The notes: generated by a model from the letters alone, not told the origin. A stretch of DNA of 64,000 nt from Candidatus Obscuribacterales bacterium (GCA_020054205.1 JAGVLS010000035.1:55403-119402), one strand, 5' to 3'. Positions 8,561-17,713 are shown, counted from the stretch's first letter. Made by a program: numbers and translations.

Positions 8561-8921
8561 ACTTTTTCAAAGATCTTAGAAACCGGGCCCAAAAATCATG
8601 AAGTTTTTCACCGCTACTAAAGAGACTTTATTTACTGGGTGTCGCCCCACCCCTTGTCATTAATTAAAAATAGCTTGTTTACGACTCAATATAGTACATT
8701 TTAAAAAGCCATAAAAGCTCATAAATACTAGCTTTGCGGCAATTCAGATTATTATTGGCATAATTTCTCTTAAAATCCACCCTGTTTTCAATATGGAACA
8801 AAACTGATACAACTATGATCAGAAACTATGTATTGCTTTGCGCCTCTTATAAAAGACGTGACAACTCTGCATATATTTTTAGACACATATTTCTAAGGTA
8901 ATTATTAATCGAGGTAATTAA
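8561..8921. other. Gene-free AT-rich stretch before the SulP gene
   Basis: No open frame or RNA seen. It must carry the promoter of the gene at 8922; the AT-rich run CATATATTTTTAGAC near 8870 is a plausible core region but no clean -35/-10 pair is evident. Confidence 0.35.
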
Positions 8922-11486
8922 ATGTCGGTTTCTCAAATTAATCACAAACGTTTTTTTGGGTTTGATATTCCTTATTTAATTTCTGAATGGAAAGCAATGC
9001 TTAATCCGGCAACCGTTATGCCAGATTTATTTGCTGGGATTACAGTTGCTTTAGTTGCATTACCTTTAAACTTAGCTTTGGCTATTGCTGCTGGCGTAGA
9101 GCCAGGTGTTGGCATTATCACTGGTATAGTTGCCGGTATCATAAGTGCTTTTTTCGGTGGACAACGCTATGCAGTAACAGGACCAGCAGCCGCAATGGCT
9201 GTAGTCCTAATTGAAATTGCCCAAACATATGGTATTGCTGCCATATGGTTAGTAGGTTTGGTGGCAGGAATATTACAAATGGTTTCTGGCTTTTTTAGGC
9301 TAGGAAAAGTTATTTCATATATACCTATGCCTGTCATTGTTGGTTTTGCAAACGCAATTGGCATTCTTGTATTGTTTAACGCTTTAGATGACTTTTTTGG
9401 TTTGCCTACTAAATCAATTGCTCACGCAGCTTCCCAGGCACCATTTGCTGGACATCCAGTTATACCTGAATTTATTCGAGATATGACTAATTTAATTTGG
9501 CGAATCATTATGCACGGCGAAGGTAATTTAATTGCTGTTCTTGTAGGCACAATTGTAATTGTCATTGCTGCTGTATTACCGAAAATAGCAAAAGCCATCC
9601 CCGGGCAATTAATAGCTATAGTAGTAGCATCTTTATTTGCTTATTTTATGCATTTTGATTTACCCAAAATCATTGACATAAGTAGAATTCCAACTTCTAT
9701 ACCCTTACCAACTATTCCTAGTTTGCCTTGGGAACAGTTTGGCGTTTTATTTGCTTCTGCCGTTACTGTATTTATGTTAGGTTCAATTGAATCATTATTA
9801 TCAGCTTCTGTCGCCGATGGTATGACAATGTCCAAACGCCATCACTCCGATCAAGAACTAATTGGACAAGGATTAGCAAATGTCATTGTGCCATTTTTTG
9901 GTGGCATTCCTGTTACTGGTGTTATCGCCAGAACTGCTGTCAATATTCGAGCTGGCGCTAAAACACGTTTATCAGCTATTGTTCATTCTTTAGTCTTAAT
10001 GGCTTTAGCTTTTATCTTTGCTAAATTAGCAGAACAAATTCCACTGGCAGCCTTATCCGGCATATTGATATTAACTGGCTATCGCTTATTTGAATGGGAA
10101 GCAACAAAACAAATCTGGAAAGCATCGCGCACTGAAGGATATGTTGTTTTATTGACTACAATTGCTTCAGTAGCAGTGGACCTGACAGCCGGCGTAATCA
10201 TTGGATTATTTCTTACTTGTGGCTTGTTTATAAAACAAATGTCTTCAGTAAAAATATTGCCTACAGACGAAACAAATGATAGACGATCAACTGCTCGCCA
10301 ACCAATACCATCTTGCAAATTTGTCAGAACATTTTTGATTGATGGACCACTCTTTTTTGGTGCAGCAGAAAGATTTGCTGAAACTATTTTATATACTCAA
10401 GATGTTAAAGTTGTGATTCTGCATATGAGAGAAGTTGATGTTTTAGACTTAACTGGAGCTGAAACAATTCTCTCCATTCACACACAACTTAGTAGAAATG
10501 GCATCAGGCTTGTATTGGCTGAATTGCCCTTGCAACCATTTGATTTGTTGAAGCGCCATGGTGCTGTGGAAAAAATTGGTGCAGACAATTTTTTCAAAGA
10601 CTATCAAGAAGCATTGCTAACTATAAATACAAATATGTTGCAAACAACTTGTGCCGGATGCGCTAAAGGACTGGATTTACCTCCTTGTCCAACTACTGAA
10701 TCCAAAGATCTTAAAGCAACTGCTAAGTTATCTACAAGTCTGAGAATCTCTGGACAAAAAGATTGTAATTTGCGTAATGCCATTTTACTCAATGCTAATA
10801 ATGTTGTACAAAAGTTTGAAACATTTATTGGTAGACATAAAGAACTAACCAAGACAGCAGAATATCGTATTGCTACACAATTAGCACGGCTTTATCCTAT
10901 AAAATCACAAGAAGATATTCCTACATGTCTTCTCAATACGCCAGTGGAAGAACTGATTAAATGTCAAAATTTTGCTTTAGTAGATACACAAACAGATACA
11001 CCTAATCTTTTAATTGGTATGTGTATTGATTATCGTAAGCAATTAAATTTACCAAGAAATTGTGCTTATATAATTAGAAGTGCTGGTGCCAATATGAGAG
11101 ACTACGAATTTTCAATTGCCTTAGCATTATCTAGTGGTATAAAGCACATGGCATTAATTACTCACAATCAATGCCTAATGTCCATACCTGAAGCAAGGCG
11201 TGAAGTATTCATTAATAATCTAGCCCAAAATCATGGTTGGACCGAAGAGCAGGCAGCTACATTTTTTGATAAAAATGCAACTAGTCGCGCTATTGATGAT
11301 GCAATTGATTTTGCTTTAAAAGAAGCAATTCGTTTGCGCATTTTATATAGAGGATTAACTATTGTGCCAATGGTTTATTTAGTTGAGAATGACAAGCTTT
11401 ATTTAATTCGCGAATGGTTGGAAGAACAACCCAACGACAATCCTCAAAACAATAGCACTGAGAAAAAAGAAAAAGTGACACTGTAA
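8922..11486 (+). CDS. SulP-family transporter fused to STAS and beta-carbonic-anhydrase domains
   Basis: 854 aa. Residues ~1-440 are a SulP permease with many helices and the family start (DLFAGITVALVALPLNLALA; VTGPAAAM). Residues ~460-560 form a STAS domain (VVILHMREVDVLDLTGAETI). Residues ~670-835 are a beta-carbonic-anhydrase domain: the zinc Cys and Asp/Arg pair in GMCIDYRKQ, and the His and second Cys in LITHNQC, keep the usual ligand order. SulP-CA fusions are known and are thought to couple bicarbonate transport with CO2/HCO3- interconversion. Here uptake or export of bicarbonate is the likely role. CxDYR replaces the common CxDSR. Codon use is AT-rich, like the kinase blocks. Confidence 0.85.
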   Translation: MSVSQINHKRFFGFDIPYLISEWKAMLNPATVMPDLFAGITVALVALPLNLALAIAAGVEPGVGIITGIVAGIISAFFGGQRYAVTGPAAAMAVVLIEIAQTYGIAAIWLVGLVAGILQMVSGFFRLGKVISYIPMPVIVGFANAIGILVLFNALDDFFGLPTKSIAHAASQAPFAGHPVIPEFIRDMTNLIWRIIMHGEGNLIAVLVGTIVIVIAAVLPKIAKAIPGQLIAIVVASLFAYFMHFDLPKIIDISRIPTSIPLPTIPSLPWEQFGVLFASAVTVFMLGSIESLLSASVADGMTMSKRHHSDQELIGQGLANVIVPFFGGIPVTGVIARTAVNIRAGAKTRLSAIVHSLVLMALAFIFAKLAEQIPLAALSGILILTGYRLFEWEATKQIWKASRTEGYVVLLTTIASVAVDLTAGVIIGLFLTCGLFIKQMSSVKILPTDETNDRRSTARQPIPSCKFVRTFLIDGPLFFGAAERFAETILYTQDVKVVILHMREVDVLDLTGAETILSIHTQLSRNGIRLVLAELPLQPFDLLKRHGAVEKIGADNFFKDYQEALLTINTNMLQTTCAGCAKGLDLPPCPTTESKDLKATAKLSTSLRISGQKDCNLRNAILLNANNVVQKFETFIGRHKELTKTAEYRIATQLARLYPIKSQEDIPTCLLNTPVEELIKCQNFALVDTQTDTPNLLIGMCIDYRKQLNLPRNCAYIIRSAGANMRDYEFSIALALSSGIKHMALITHNQCLMSIPEARREVFINNLAQNHGWTEEQAATFFDKNATSRAIDDAIDFALKEAIRLRILYRGLTIVPMVYLVENDKLYLIREWLEEQPNDNPQNNSTEKKEKVTL

Positions 11487-11594
11487 TCTGGTGCAGCTTT
11501 CTCATGTTTCCTTATTGCCTCTTTCTTTGCGCATTCTTGCTTACGCATGCACCCCTTCTTACTATAACAAGTCGTATAGATCCGTAAAAAACTT

Positions 11595-11623
11595 TTGACA
11601 ACTCATACTATTTGATATATACT
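11595..11623 (+). promoter_or_regulatory. Sigma70-type promoter of the VapBC operon with operator-like repeat
   Basis: TTGACA, 17 bases, TATACT, about 30 bases before the vapB start: a near-consensus promoter. The spacer contains ATACTATTTGATATA (11605-11619), which recurs exactly at 19873-19887. VapB antitoxins usually repress their own promoter, so this may be the operator (inference). Confidence 0.7.
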
Positions 11624-11652
11624 TATTAATATAGATCTTTTGGAAAAACAAT

Positions 11653-11886
11653 ATGAAAACAGCAAAGATATTTGAGAATGGACGCAGCCAAGCTGTACGA
11701 TTGCCAAAAGAGTTTAGATTGTCTGGCAAAGAGGTTTTTGTAAAAAAAATGGGAGCTGCTGTACTTTTAATTCCCACCGATATAGGCTGGAATTCACTAA
11801 TAGAAAGTTTAGACAAATTTTCATCTAGCTTCATGCTTGATAGAAAACAAATTCCTTTGCAATTACGTAAGCGTATTGGTAAATGA
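11653..11886 (+). CDS. vapB: VapB-type antitoxin (AbrB fold)
   Basis: 77 aa. The N-terminus has the swapped-hairpin AbrB pattern of VapB/MazE antitoxins: KIFENGRSQAVRLPKEFR followed by a GKEVFVKK strand. The C-terminal half would wrap the toxin. TTTTGGAAAAACAAT precedes ATG. Its last four bases overlap the toxin start (ATGA), so the two are translationally coupled, as is usual for these operons. Confidence 0.9.
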   Translation: MKTAKIFENGRSQAVRLPKEFRLSGKEVFVKKMGAAVLLIPTDIGWNSLIESLDKFSSSFMLDRKQIPLQLRKRIGK

Positions 11887-12281
11887 AGTACATGCTTGAT
11901 ACGAATACTTGCATTATGATCATTAATCGCAAGTCTGATCGTCTTTTAAATAAAATTATAAAGCAACGAATTGGCGACATTGGCATATCAACAATTACTC
12001 TCTCTGAATTACATTATGGAATTGAAAAAAGTCAATACAAAGAAAAAAACTTAGAAGCTCTAACGGGTTTTTTACTTCCATTCGAGATTGTGCCATTTGA
12101 TGATATGGCAGCACAAACTTATGGTTCTATCCGCACTGCTCTTGAGCATTTAGGCAAACTAATTGGCAGTATGGACATGCTTATTGCTGCTCATGCATTA
12201 TCGTTGGGATTAACACTTATAACAAACAATACACGCGAATTCAGCCGTGTTGAGAAATTATCTATTGCTGATTGGGCTTAG
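11883..12281 (+). CDS. vapC: VapC-type PIN-domain ribonuclease toxin
   Basis: 132 aa, normal length for VapC. It shows the PIN acidic residues: Asp in MLDTNTC, Glu in TLSELHYG, Asp in GSMDMLIAAHA, and the NNTREF strand-end near the C-terminus. Known VapC proteins cut tRNA or rRNA using Mg2+ and are held by VapB. The pair stands alone between a strong promoter and a palindromic hairpin. Confidence 0.92.
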   Translation: MKYMLDTNTCIMIINRKSDRLLNKIIKQRIGDIGISTITLSELHYGIEKSQYKEKNLEALTGFLLPFEIVPFDDMAAQTYGSIRTALEHLGKLIGSMDMLIAAHALSLGLTLITNNTREFSRVEKLSIADWA

Positions 12282-12324
12282 TTATGTATTAGCTTACACG
12301 CTTGTTAAACTTATCTTTTTAAAT

Positions 12325-12359
12325 GTATCACGCGTCACGTGACACGTGACGCGTGATAC
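12325..12359. terminator. 17 bp inverted repeat after vapC
   Basis: GTATCACGCGTCACGTG and its exact complement are separated by one base, so the DNA is a near-perfect palindrome; as RNA it folds with a GTGACAC loop. It lies between the convergent vapC and the minus-strand small gene, fitting a two-way terminator, though the T-tract is on the 5' side. Confidence 0.6.
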
Positions 12360-12429
12360 CCAAAAATAAGCAAAAGAGAGCAGTTAGAATTTGACCAGCA
12401 CAAAGCAAAGCCAATAGAACCAGGCTAGC

Positions 12430-12621
12430 CTACTCAGCCATGGGCCAATTTAGCATTTGAGCTAAAACTGGCAACAATGGTATTTCTTTCACACCCAATT
12501 CACGAGCCTTATCGGCTGGCAAAATGAGCATTACATCTGTATCTGGCGGTCTAAATGGCTTTCTTCCTCTACCAGTTTTGCTACCGCTACCTTCACTTAC
12601 CGTTCCAAATGTCTGGACCAT
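12430..12621 (-). CDS. Small hypothetical protein, 63 aa
   Basis: Soluble, with a Gly/Ser/Arg-rich first third (SEGSGSKTGRGRKPF) and a Pro/Leu-rich end. On the minus strand ATGAAAGGAAAAGCTT precedes ATG, a good ribosome binding site, which is the main support. No family recognised. Confidence 0.5.
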   Translation of the reverse strand: MVQTFGTVSEGSGSKTGRGRKPFRPPDTDVMLILPADKARELGVKEIPLLPVLAQMLNWPMAE

Positions 12622-12692
12622 AAGCTTTTCCTTTCATTGATTTTGAAATTGAAATTTGAATTGTCTCGTTTTGAGAATTGCCCCTTATTGTT

Positions 12693-13031
12693 TTATTTGC
12701 TTGCATCTTCAGCGCTATTGCCATGAGAAGCTAATTGGGCGAGCAATCCACTTCCTAAAAATGTGACAAGAAATACAATGCCAATTCCAGGAGCAAAATA
12801 TCCATAAGGACTAACAAAGAGAAAGGTTAATAAGCCGCCAAGAATTAAGCCAATTACCATGCAAAGTTTTCCGTAATTAGCCAAGCGTTGTCCAGAAATA
12901 TAACCAATCAAACCAAGAACAAGAGTGCCTAAAGCAAATAAAGTGTGTTGTACATAAGGATCAGCCATGCTAAGCGATGCATACCAATTATTAAAGTCTT
13001 CAATCGGAAATAAGTCCTTGAGAAGTTGCAT
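12693..13031 (-). CDS. Membrane protein, 112 aa
   Basis: Three or four helices (about 30-48, 54-75 and a longer segment to ~100) with a short polar tail. I place the start at 13031 (MQLLKD) because GGGGAGGGATCT lies directly before it; a frame extension to 13049 would bury that site. No family recognised. It is the 5' gene of a two-gene minus-strand unit with the 63 aa gene downstream. Confidence 0.65.
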   Translation of the reverse strand: MQLLKDLFPIEDFNNWYASLSMADPYVQHTLFALGTLVLGLIGYISGQRLANYGKLCMVIGLILGGLLTFLFVSPYGYFAPGIGIVFLVTFLGSGLLAQLASHGNSAEDASK

Positions 13032-13194
13032 AGATCCCTCCCCTGCCAAAAATTACGATAAGCCTGTTATCTCTAACAAAGAGAAATTGCTTATCTGTTT
13101 CATTAAATTAGTGAGTCAATTGATATTGGGTAGTCTGTATTTAGTAAAAATTGAAAATTAAGAATATGCTTTACCTTAAACAAAATTGTTTCTC

Positions 13195-13437
13195 TTATAC
13201 AAGCAAATCAATCACCTTTGGCAGCCGATTGATTTTTATCGTCTGTTTTATACCAGCGCTAGCTGCGCCATATATTTGCATGCTTAAATTCAAGAGAAAA
13301 ATGCTAACAAAAACATAGCCAAGAATCCCCCTTAATACAGACTTTTTTTGAAGCAAAAAAACCGGAAACAGCCAAATAATAAAGAAATTGTATAGATCGA
13401 TATATGGTTTAAATATATATTTTGGACAAATTCTTGC
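13195..13437 (-). pseudogene. Remnant of a small membrane protein gene
   Basis: Read on the minus strand, an open frame of ~80 codons runs from just after a TAG near 13437 to TAA at 13195-13197. It encodes membrane-like sequence (FFIIWLFPVFLLQKKSVLRG, then GYVFVSIFLLNLSMQ), ending INRLPKVIDLLV. It has no start codon with a ribosome binding site at its 5' end, so it looks like a decayed or 5'-lost gene. I translated this by eye; the frame should be rechecked. Confidence 0.35.
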
Positions 13438-13439
13438 CT

Positions 13440-13710
13440 ATATAGAAAAAATAGATACCTATTGCTTTTACTCGATGTCAATAATTACTCTATCAGGTAC
13501 TATCTTTTCCTTTTTATAAACAAACAAAGTCAACAGCAACAAGAAAAAACCAATTCCCAAAAACAAACAGAGCAAACAAATAACCACCATGAAGGTGCTT
13601 GCGTTTCAATACGATTGAGTTTCAATGTGCTTAGACTTCCTGTACTAAGCTCATCGTTTTTTAAATAGACGCAACAGGAGCGTCAAGTCTTAGAAAGAGG
13701 GAGACATGCC
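13440..13710. other. Leader region with nested hairpins before the receiver-like gene
   Basis: No convincing gene. From about 13626 on, several short stems can form: GCTTAG with CTAAGC, GACGC-AACAGGA-GCGTC just before the ribosome binding site, and AGACTT with AAGTCT spanning both. This is an unusually structured 5' leader for the gene at 13711. Confidence 0.4.
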
Positions 13711-14253
13711 ATGAACATCCTTCTCATCGAAGACGATCCATGTTTCGGTCGGCTGATCAAAGAGTGGTCAGAGCGGCACGGTCACACAGTGACCTGGATC
13801 GTTGGCGTGAAGGCTGTCAATGGAAAGGCAGCTGTCGGTATGAGCCCCAAGGGAGCCTACCAAAACTACACGTTTGCAGGCAAAACTACTGCAACGTGGT
13901 TCTGGAATCCTGAGGATGTAACTGTTGACTTGAGCAAATTCGATCTTGCTTTTGTTGACGGACAGCCAGAAAAGGGATCTTTGTTAGGACCAGAGATCGT
14001 GAGCTTGATTGGTGAAATCATTCATTGCATGGGCGTTTCATCTTTTGCGTCGATTAACGACAAAATGGTGAGCGCTGGCGCAATTTACGTTATCACCAAG
14101 CCCGACCTGCTTGTGGTCATAGTTGGTGAAATGCCAATTAGCAAAATGGATTTTACTGATCCGGCATTGCAAGCAGAGATGGCAGAATTTGCAAAGGACC
14201 ATTTTCGGGATGGAGCTTTGCTAGAGAAATTTGAAGCCGCCTTGCACGCCTAA
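13711..14253 (+). CDS. Receiver-domain-like protein with an insertion
   Basis: 180 aa. It starts like a response-regulator receiver (NILLIEDDPCFGRLIKEWSE), has the strand with the phospho-acceptor candidate Asp (KFDLAFVDGQ) near residue 83, and a late VITKPDL that supplies the conserved Lys. Compared with ordinary receivers it has ~30 extra residues between strand 2 and the acceptor strand (VKAVNGKAAVGMSPKG onward), and a C-terminal helix. AAAGAGGGAGACATGCC precedes ATG. No output domain, so it may be a single-domain regulator with changed surface, or a non-phosphorylated relative. Confidence 0.6.
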   Translation: MNILLIEDDPCFGRLIKEWSERHGHTVTWIVGVKAVNGKAAVGMSPKGAYQNYTFAGKTTATWFWNPEDVTVDLSKFDLAFVDGQPEKGSLLGPEIVSLIGEIIHCMGVSSFASINDKMVSAGAIYVITKPDLLVVIVGEMPISKMDFTDPALQAEMAEFAKDHFRDGALLEKFEAALHA

Positions 14254-14299
14254 CTTCAGCTTGTTGCAACCAGGGCAATGCCCAACAACAAGCTGAAGT
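14253..14299. other. Nested hairpin after the receiver-like gene
   Basis: CTTCAGCTTGTTG (14254-14266) pairs exactly with CAACAAGCTGAAG (14286-14298), with a GGGC-AAT-GCCC hairpin inside. It begins at the stop codon and has no T-tract, so RNA processing or protection of the 3' end is as likely as termination. Confidence 0.55.
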
Positions 14300-14415
14300 A
14301 GGCGTTGAGTCCGGTAGGTAAATCAGATCGCGAACTTGACCCGGTAACATCCTGCACCGGATTCACTAGATAACCTTAGATTGAAAAGAAAGGACAAGAA
14401 TGGACTCAGCTACTT

Positions 14416-14494
14416 AGACTTGTTGCCATTGGTTAGCCCCTTTGCTAACCAACAAAGGACATAGATCTTATGGTCCCTCGCAACAAGTCTTTTT
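14416..14494 (+). ncRNA. Three-way-junction RNA ending in a T-tract
   Basis: Outer stem AGACTTGTTGC with GCAACAAGTCT (11 bp) encloses hairpin TTGGTTAGC/GCTAACCAA (9 bp, loop CCCTTT) and a second arm GGACATA/TATGGTCC. The 3' side runs into TTTTT. The shape is that of a small RNA with an intrinsic terminator or a leader element, not a simple terminator. No known RNA family recognised. Confidence 0.45.
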
Positions 14495-14505
14495 GCCTAG
14501 TTTAT

Positions 14506-14948
14506 ACTATGTTATATAGTTGTTACGCGGTGTGGTAGTAAATTAAATATTCACTGAATGACATATCATGGCAGGAATTACAACCATAATGAAAAAGGTC
14601 AGAAAAATTGAAATTTTTCTGACCTTTTTCCATGTACCCAAATAGGGTAGTCCATGGTGGTTGATTAATTATTCTGATTTTATTGCCATTTTTTGAACCT
14701 TTATTAGGAAACAAATAAATAGGCAGTAAAATGCCCACTACTTCATTCATCAAAAGATTGGTTGCTTCTTGCAAACCAGGCGAGATATTTACCATGCATG
14801 ATCTTTTAAATTGCGGTACACGTTTAACCATGCCCTTCACTGAATGTTTACGGGTTACATTGCGCATTGACACTGCGTTAGCATTTGGTTGACGTTGAGT
14901 TAAATAAAGTACGTATGGACACCGGTTGCCAAGTTGAGCTAGATTCAC
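14506..14948 (-). repeat. Dispersed element R, copy 1 (longest), with a 141-codon frame
   Basis: Copy 1 of an element also found at 45196 and 53929. It has an inverted repeat ACTAT-GTTAT-ATAGT (14506-14520), the block ATATTCACTGAATGAC, and an A/T-flanked hairpin AAAAAGGTCAGAAAAATT with its complement (14592-14629). A minus-strand frame (14523-14948, 141 codons) covers it; the translation shares VPxFKRSxxVNISPGL and CNSCHDxSFSEYL with copy 2, where the frame has an in-frame stop. It may be a decayed gene, a non-autonomous mobile element or both. Confidence 0.6.
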
Positions 14949-15251
14949 TAGCTGCCTTTGCTTTTTTTGCCCAATTCCATACTAAATGCACTTAAGCCAG
15001 CTAGATTTTTACTCAGTAAAAGCAAAAATTGCTTGATATCACCATATAAAAAGAAATATGTTGAGTTAGTCATTTTGTTATTTATTTATATCGAGTAAGA
15101 ACTTCTAGAACCCATTTATTACTAACTTTTCAGTACCAACACTATCCAAACGGCTGGAGGGGTTTAGTTTTAACTAAATTCACTTGGTATTGGTATTGAT
15201 TCTCTATGCATTGCACAAATTTCAAACCACAAACGGAAATGGAGAAATACT
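14949..15251. other. Gene-free stretch before the DUF4139-like gene
   Basis: AT-rich, no supported gene. It must hold the promoter of the gene at 15252. Nothing else seen. Confidence 0.35.
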
Positions 15252-16781
15252 GTGAATCGAAACACAGAAAGAACAATTTCACCGATACGTACAAACTTAC
15301 GCAATACACACTTGGCATTAAGCGGTAGCTCATTTGCACTGCTTTTGATAGCAAGTACTTTTGCGTTTACATCACTTTTCCCAACAAATGCATACGCTGC
15401 CAATACCGCTCAAGCTAAGCCTGCCTCGGCAATTGATTTGACCATTTACGGCAATCGTTACGCACAAGTTGAAGAAGTGCGACAAGTTGATCTCTTAGCT
15501 GGTGAAAATACAATTCAACTGGAAGGCATTGCACAAAACTATCGACCCGATAGTTTGCGTCTAATTTCAGTTGCAGGACCTAGCCAGCTTGTATTCAACT
15601 CCGCTGTATACCAGCAAGCAAATCTCAATAAGTACCAATTACTTAGCCAATCTATTGGCAAACAAGTAACAGTACGCCAAGACGGTAAAGATATTACTGG
15701 CACGCTTAAAGCAGTAAACGGCGGTGATGAGCTAGTTATTGTTACAAGTGAAGGTAAGGTACAAGTTGTATCCAAAACCGATAGCGTTACGGTCGACAAT
15801 TTACCTAGCAATCTTACTAGTTCCGCCTCACTGGTTATGGAAGTAAATGCTTCCACTGCTGGCACTTATACCATTAAGTTTATGTACGAAACGACTGGCG
15901 TCACCTATAGTATCAAGCACTCACTTGTCTATGACGACAATGTATCAAAAGTACTCAATTTTGATACGTTTGTTTCGCTCTATAACGATAGTGGCACAGA
16001 CTTTAAAAATGCTAACGTGCATTTGATCACCGGCAGCGTTGCCGATGACGATGCCCCTGGCGGACTCCGCTACTCGCCGCAAAGCTTCTCCGACAGTCAA
16101 AAAGAATTGAGGCTACCGCAAGAGGCGGCTGTTGAATCCGTTGGCGAACAAAAGCAATATACTATCCCTGGCAAAGTCAATCTTGCCAATGGACAAATTA
16201 GGCAAACCCAGCTTCTTGCTGCCACCAATGTATCAGTTGCTCGCTCGTATATTGCATCGGCTTCCAGTTGGGATCAGTCAAATGATAAGCCTATCTCAGC
16301 TGCAGTGCGTTTGCATTTTACAAATGATCAAACAGCTGGACCTGGCAGAGCTATTCCGTCTGGACCAGTGAAAGTTTATCAGTATAATTCCACCCAGAAT
16401 CTACAGCTTACTGCCAGTGCTTATCTTTCCGAAAAGGCTGCTGGTGAATGTTTTGATCTTGAAATTGGCAGGACATCTGATGTTAAGTTCACTCACACTT
16501 TAGTGAAGAGCGAAGATCTTTCGCCGCAGCCTCCGGCTAACCCAACTCCCAACTATCGACAAAAGTCAGTGTGGCGTTACCAACATCAGGTTACTGTCCA
16601 CAATTACAAAGATAGGGATGTTGAAGTCACGCTTGAACTAACCAAACAAGCTGGTAATACCACTATTGTCTCGTCAACACCCGCACTCAGCGAAGACAAT
16701 GCCAATAAAGCATCAGCCAAGCAGACTGTAGGCAAGCAAGGCAAGCAAAATTTCGAATTCACCTTGGAAGTGAGCAACTAA
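15252..16781 (+). CDS. DUF4139-like secreted/periplasmic protein
   Basis: 509 aa, starting at GTG after AATGGAGAAATACT. A signal peptide (hydrophobic FALLLIASTFAFTSLF) ends at AYA-AN near residue 49. The mature protein is beta-rich and matches the DUF4139 layout: an early TIYGNRYAQVEEVRQVDL with LLAGENTIQLEGIAQNYRPD, then a central YETTGVTYSIKHSLVYDD region, and a C-terminal YQHQVTVHNYKDRDVEVTL domain. Proteins of this family are envelope-associated, biochemical role unclear. It stands alone, closed by a 14 bp terminator hairpin. Confidence 0.7.
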   Translation: MNRNTERTISPIRTNLRNTHLALSGSSFALLLIASTFAFTSLFPTNAYAANTAQAKPASAIDLTIYGNRYAQVEEVRQVDLLAGENTIQLEGIAQNYRPDSLRLISVAGPSQLVFNSAVYQQANLNKYQLLSQSIGKQVTVRQDGKDITGTLKAVNGGDELVIVTSEGKVQVVSKTDSVTVDNLPSNLTSSASLVMEVNASTAGTYTIKFMYETTGVTYSIKHSLVYDDNVSKVLNFDTFVSLYNDSGTDFKNANVHLITGSVADDDAPGGLRYSPQSFSDSQKELRLPQEAAVESVGEQKQYTIPGKVNLANGQIRQTQLLAATNVSVARSYIASASSWDQSNDKPISAAVRLHFTNDQTAGPGRAIPSGPVKVYQYNSTQNLQLTASAYLSEKAAGECFDLEIGRTSDVKFTHTLVKSEDLSPQPPANPTPNYRQKSVWRYQHQVTVHNYKDRDVEVTLELTKQAGNTTIVSSTPALSEDNANKASAKQTVGKQGKQNFEFTLEVSN

Positions 16782-16800
16782 TAGAAATACGTAGTCCAGC

Positions 16801-16833
16801 AAAAATACATGTGTCCTGAACACATGTATTTTT
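16801..16833. terminator. 14 bp hairpin terminator
   Basis: AAAAATACATGTGT, loop CCTGA, then the exact complement ending TTTTT, 20 bases after the DUF4139-like stop. A and T runs on both sides suit bidirectional termination. Confidence 0.85.
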
Positions 16834-16944
16834 AAATGAGATAACAAAATGTGAGGTACTGGTTCCAGCCGGCCAGCACCTCTTTTTCTTTTCAAAATCA
16901 GACCCTGCAAGATAAGGCCACATAAAATAAGGAGGGTTAAGCAC

Positions 16945-17697
16945 ATGCTAGCTAGATTGGGTACGCTTGGCCGATATATCTTAGAAGTATGGTTTTTCTT
17001 AGCTCGTATTTTGTACTTCCGCTGGTATAACGCTAGATATATCCTCATTATTGGCGGTCCGGGCTCAGGCAAAAGCACTATGGCATCAAGGCTAGAAGCC
17101 AGACTTGGCATCAAGCATTTGCCCATGGGTGATTTATTCCGTCGTGAAATCAGAAACAATACTGCTATTGGTCGTGCCACTAAAGCCAACGTTGCATCAG
17201 GAAAGCTAGCTTCTGACTGGCATACTTTCCGCTTATTATATCGCGAGATGAGAAAGCGCGAATATTGCAATGGTGCAATTATTGAAGGCGTACCACGCAC
17301 TTTAATTCAAGCTAAAAAGCTAGAACTGCTTTTGCTTTTCTGGGGTCATAAAATTGACACCATTGCCATTCTGGAAGTAAGCGAAGCAGATTTGCTAGAG
17401 CGTCTACCAAATAGACGCATTTGCAGCAATAAAGATTGTGGTAGAACTTATCACCTGAAATTAAACCCTTCAAAAGTTGCAGGCATTTGTGACAAATGCG
17501 GCAGCGCACTGGAACAACGTCCAGATGACAGACCAGAAATTGTCAGTGACCGCCTAGCGATTTTCAATGCTAACGCTGCTGAAATTCAGGCGTTCTATGC
17601 GCATGCACGCAATGTTGTGAGAGTAACAATGGACAATGATACAAGTGTCGATGATGCTTTCTTAAATTTGCTCTATGCAATCGAACAAGCAGGATAA
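16945..17697 (+). CDS. adk: Adenylate kinase with zinc-lid and hydrophobic N-terminal extension
   Basis: 250 aa. P-loop GGPGSGKST near residue 38, AMP-site GDLFRR, EGVPRT (usual DGFPRT), and DDRPEIVSDRL match adenylate kinase, which balances ATP, ADP and AMP. The lid has four Cys (RICSNKDCGRTYHL and ICDKCGSAL), the zinc-binding type. Unlike ordinary Adk, ~30 residues precede the fold, rich in Leu, Phe and Trp (GRYILEVWFFLARILYF), perhaps a membrane anchor. ATG follows AAGGAGGGTTAAGCAC, a strong ribosome binding site, so the extension is probably real. Whether it is a second copy beside a housekeeping adk cannot be told here. Confidence 0.85.
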   Translation: MLARLGTLGRYILEVWFFLARILYFRWYNARYILIIGGPGSGKSTMASRLEARLGIKHLPMGDLFRREIRNNTAIGRATKANVASGKLASDWHTFRLLYREMRKREYCNGAIIEGVPRTLIQAKKLELLLLFWGHKIDTIAILEVSEADLLERLPNRRICSNKDCGRTYHLKLNPSKVAGICDKCGSALEQRPDDRPEIVSDRLAIFNANAAEIQAFYAHARNVVRVTMDNDTSVDDAFLNLLYAIEQAG

Positions 17698-17713
17698 GGA
17701 TAAAACAATAATT

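Noticed and set aside
13462..13668. 68-codon plus-strand frame
   Set aside because: Gln/Asn-rich translation, no ribosome binding site, over a region with a better minus-strand remnant and leader stems.
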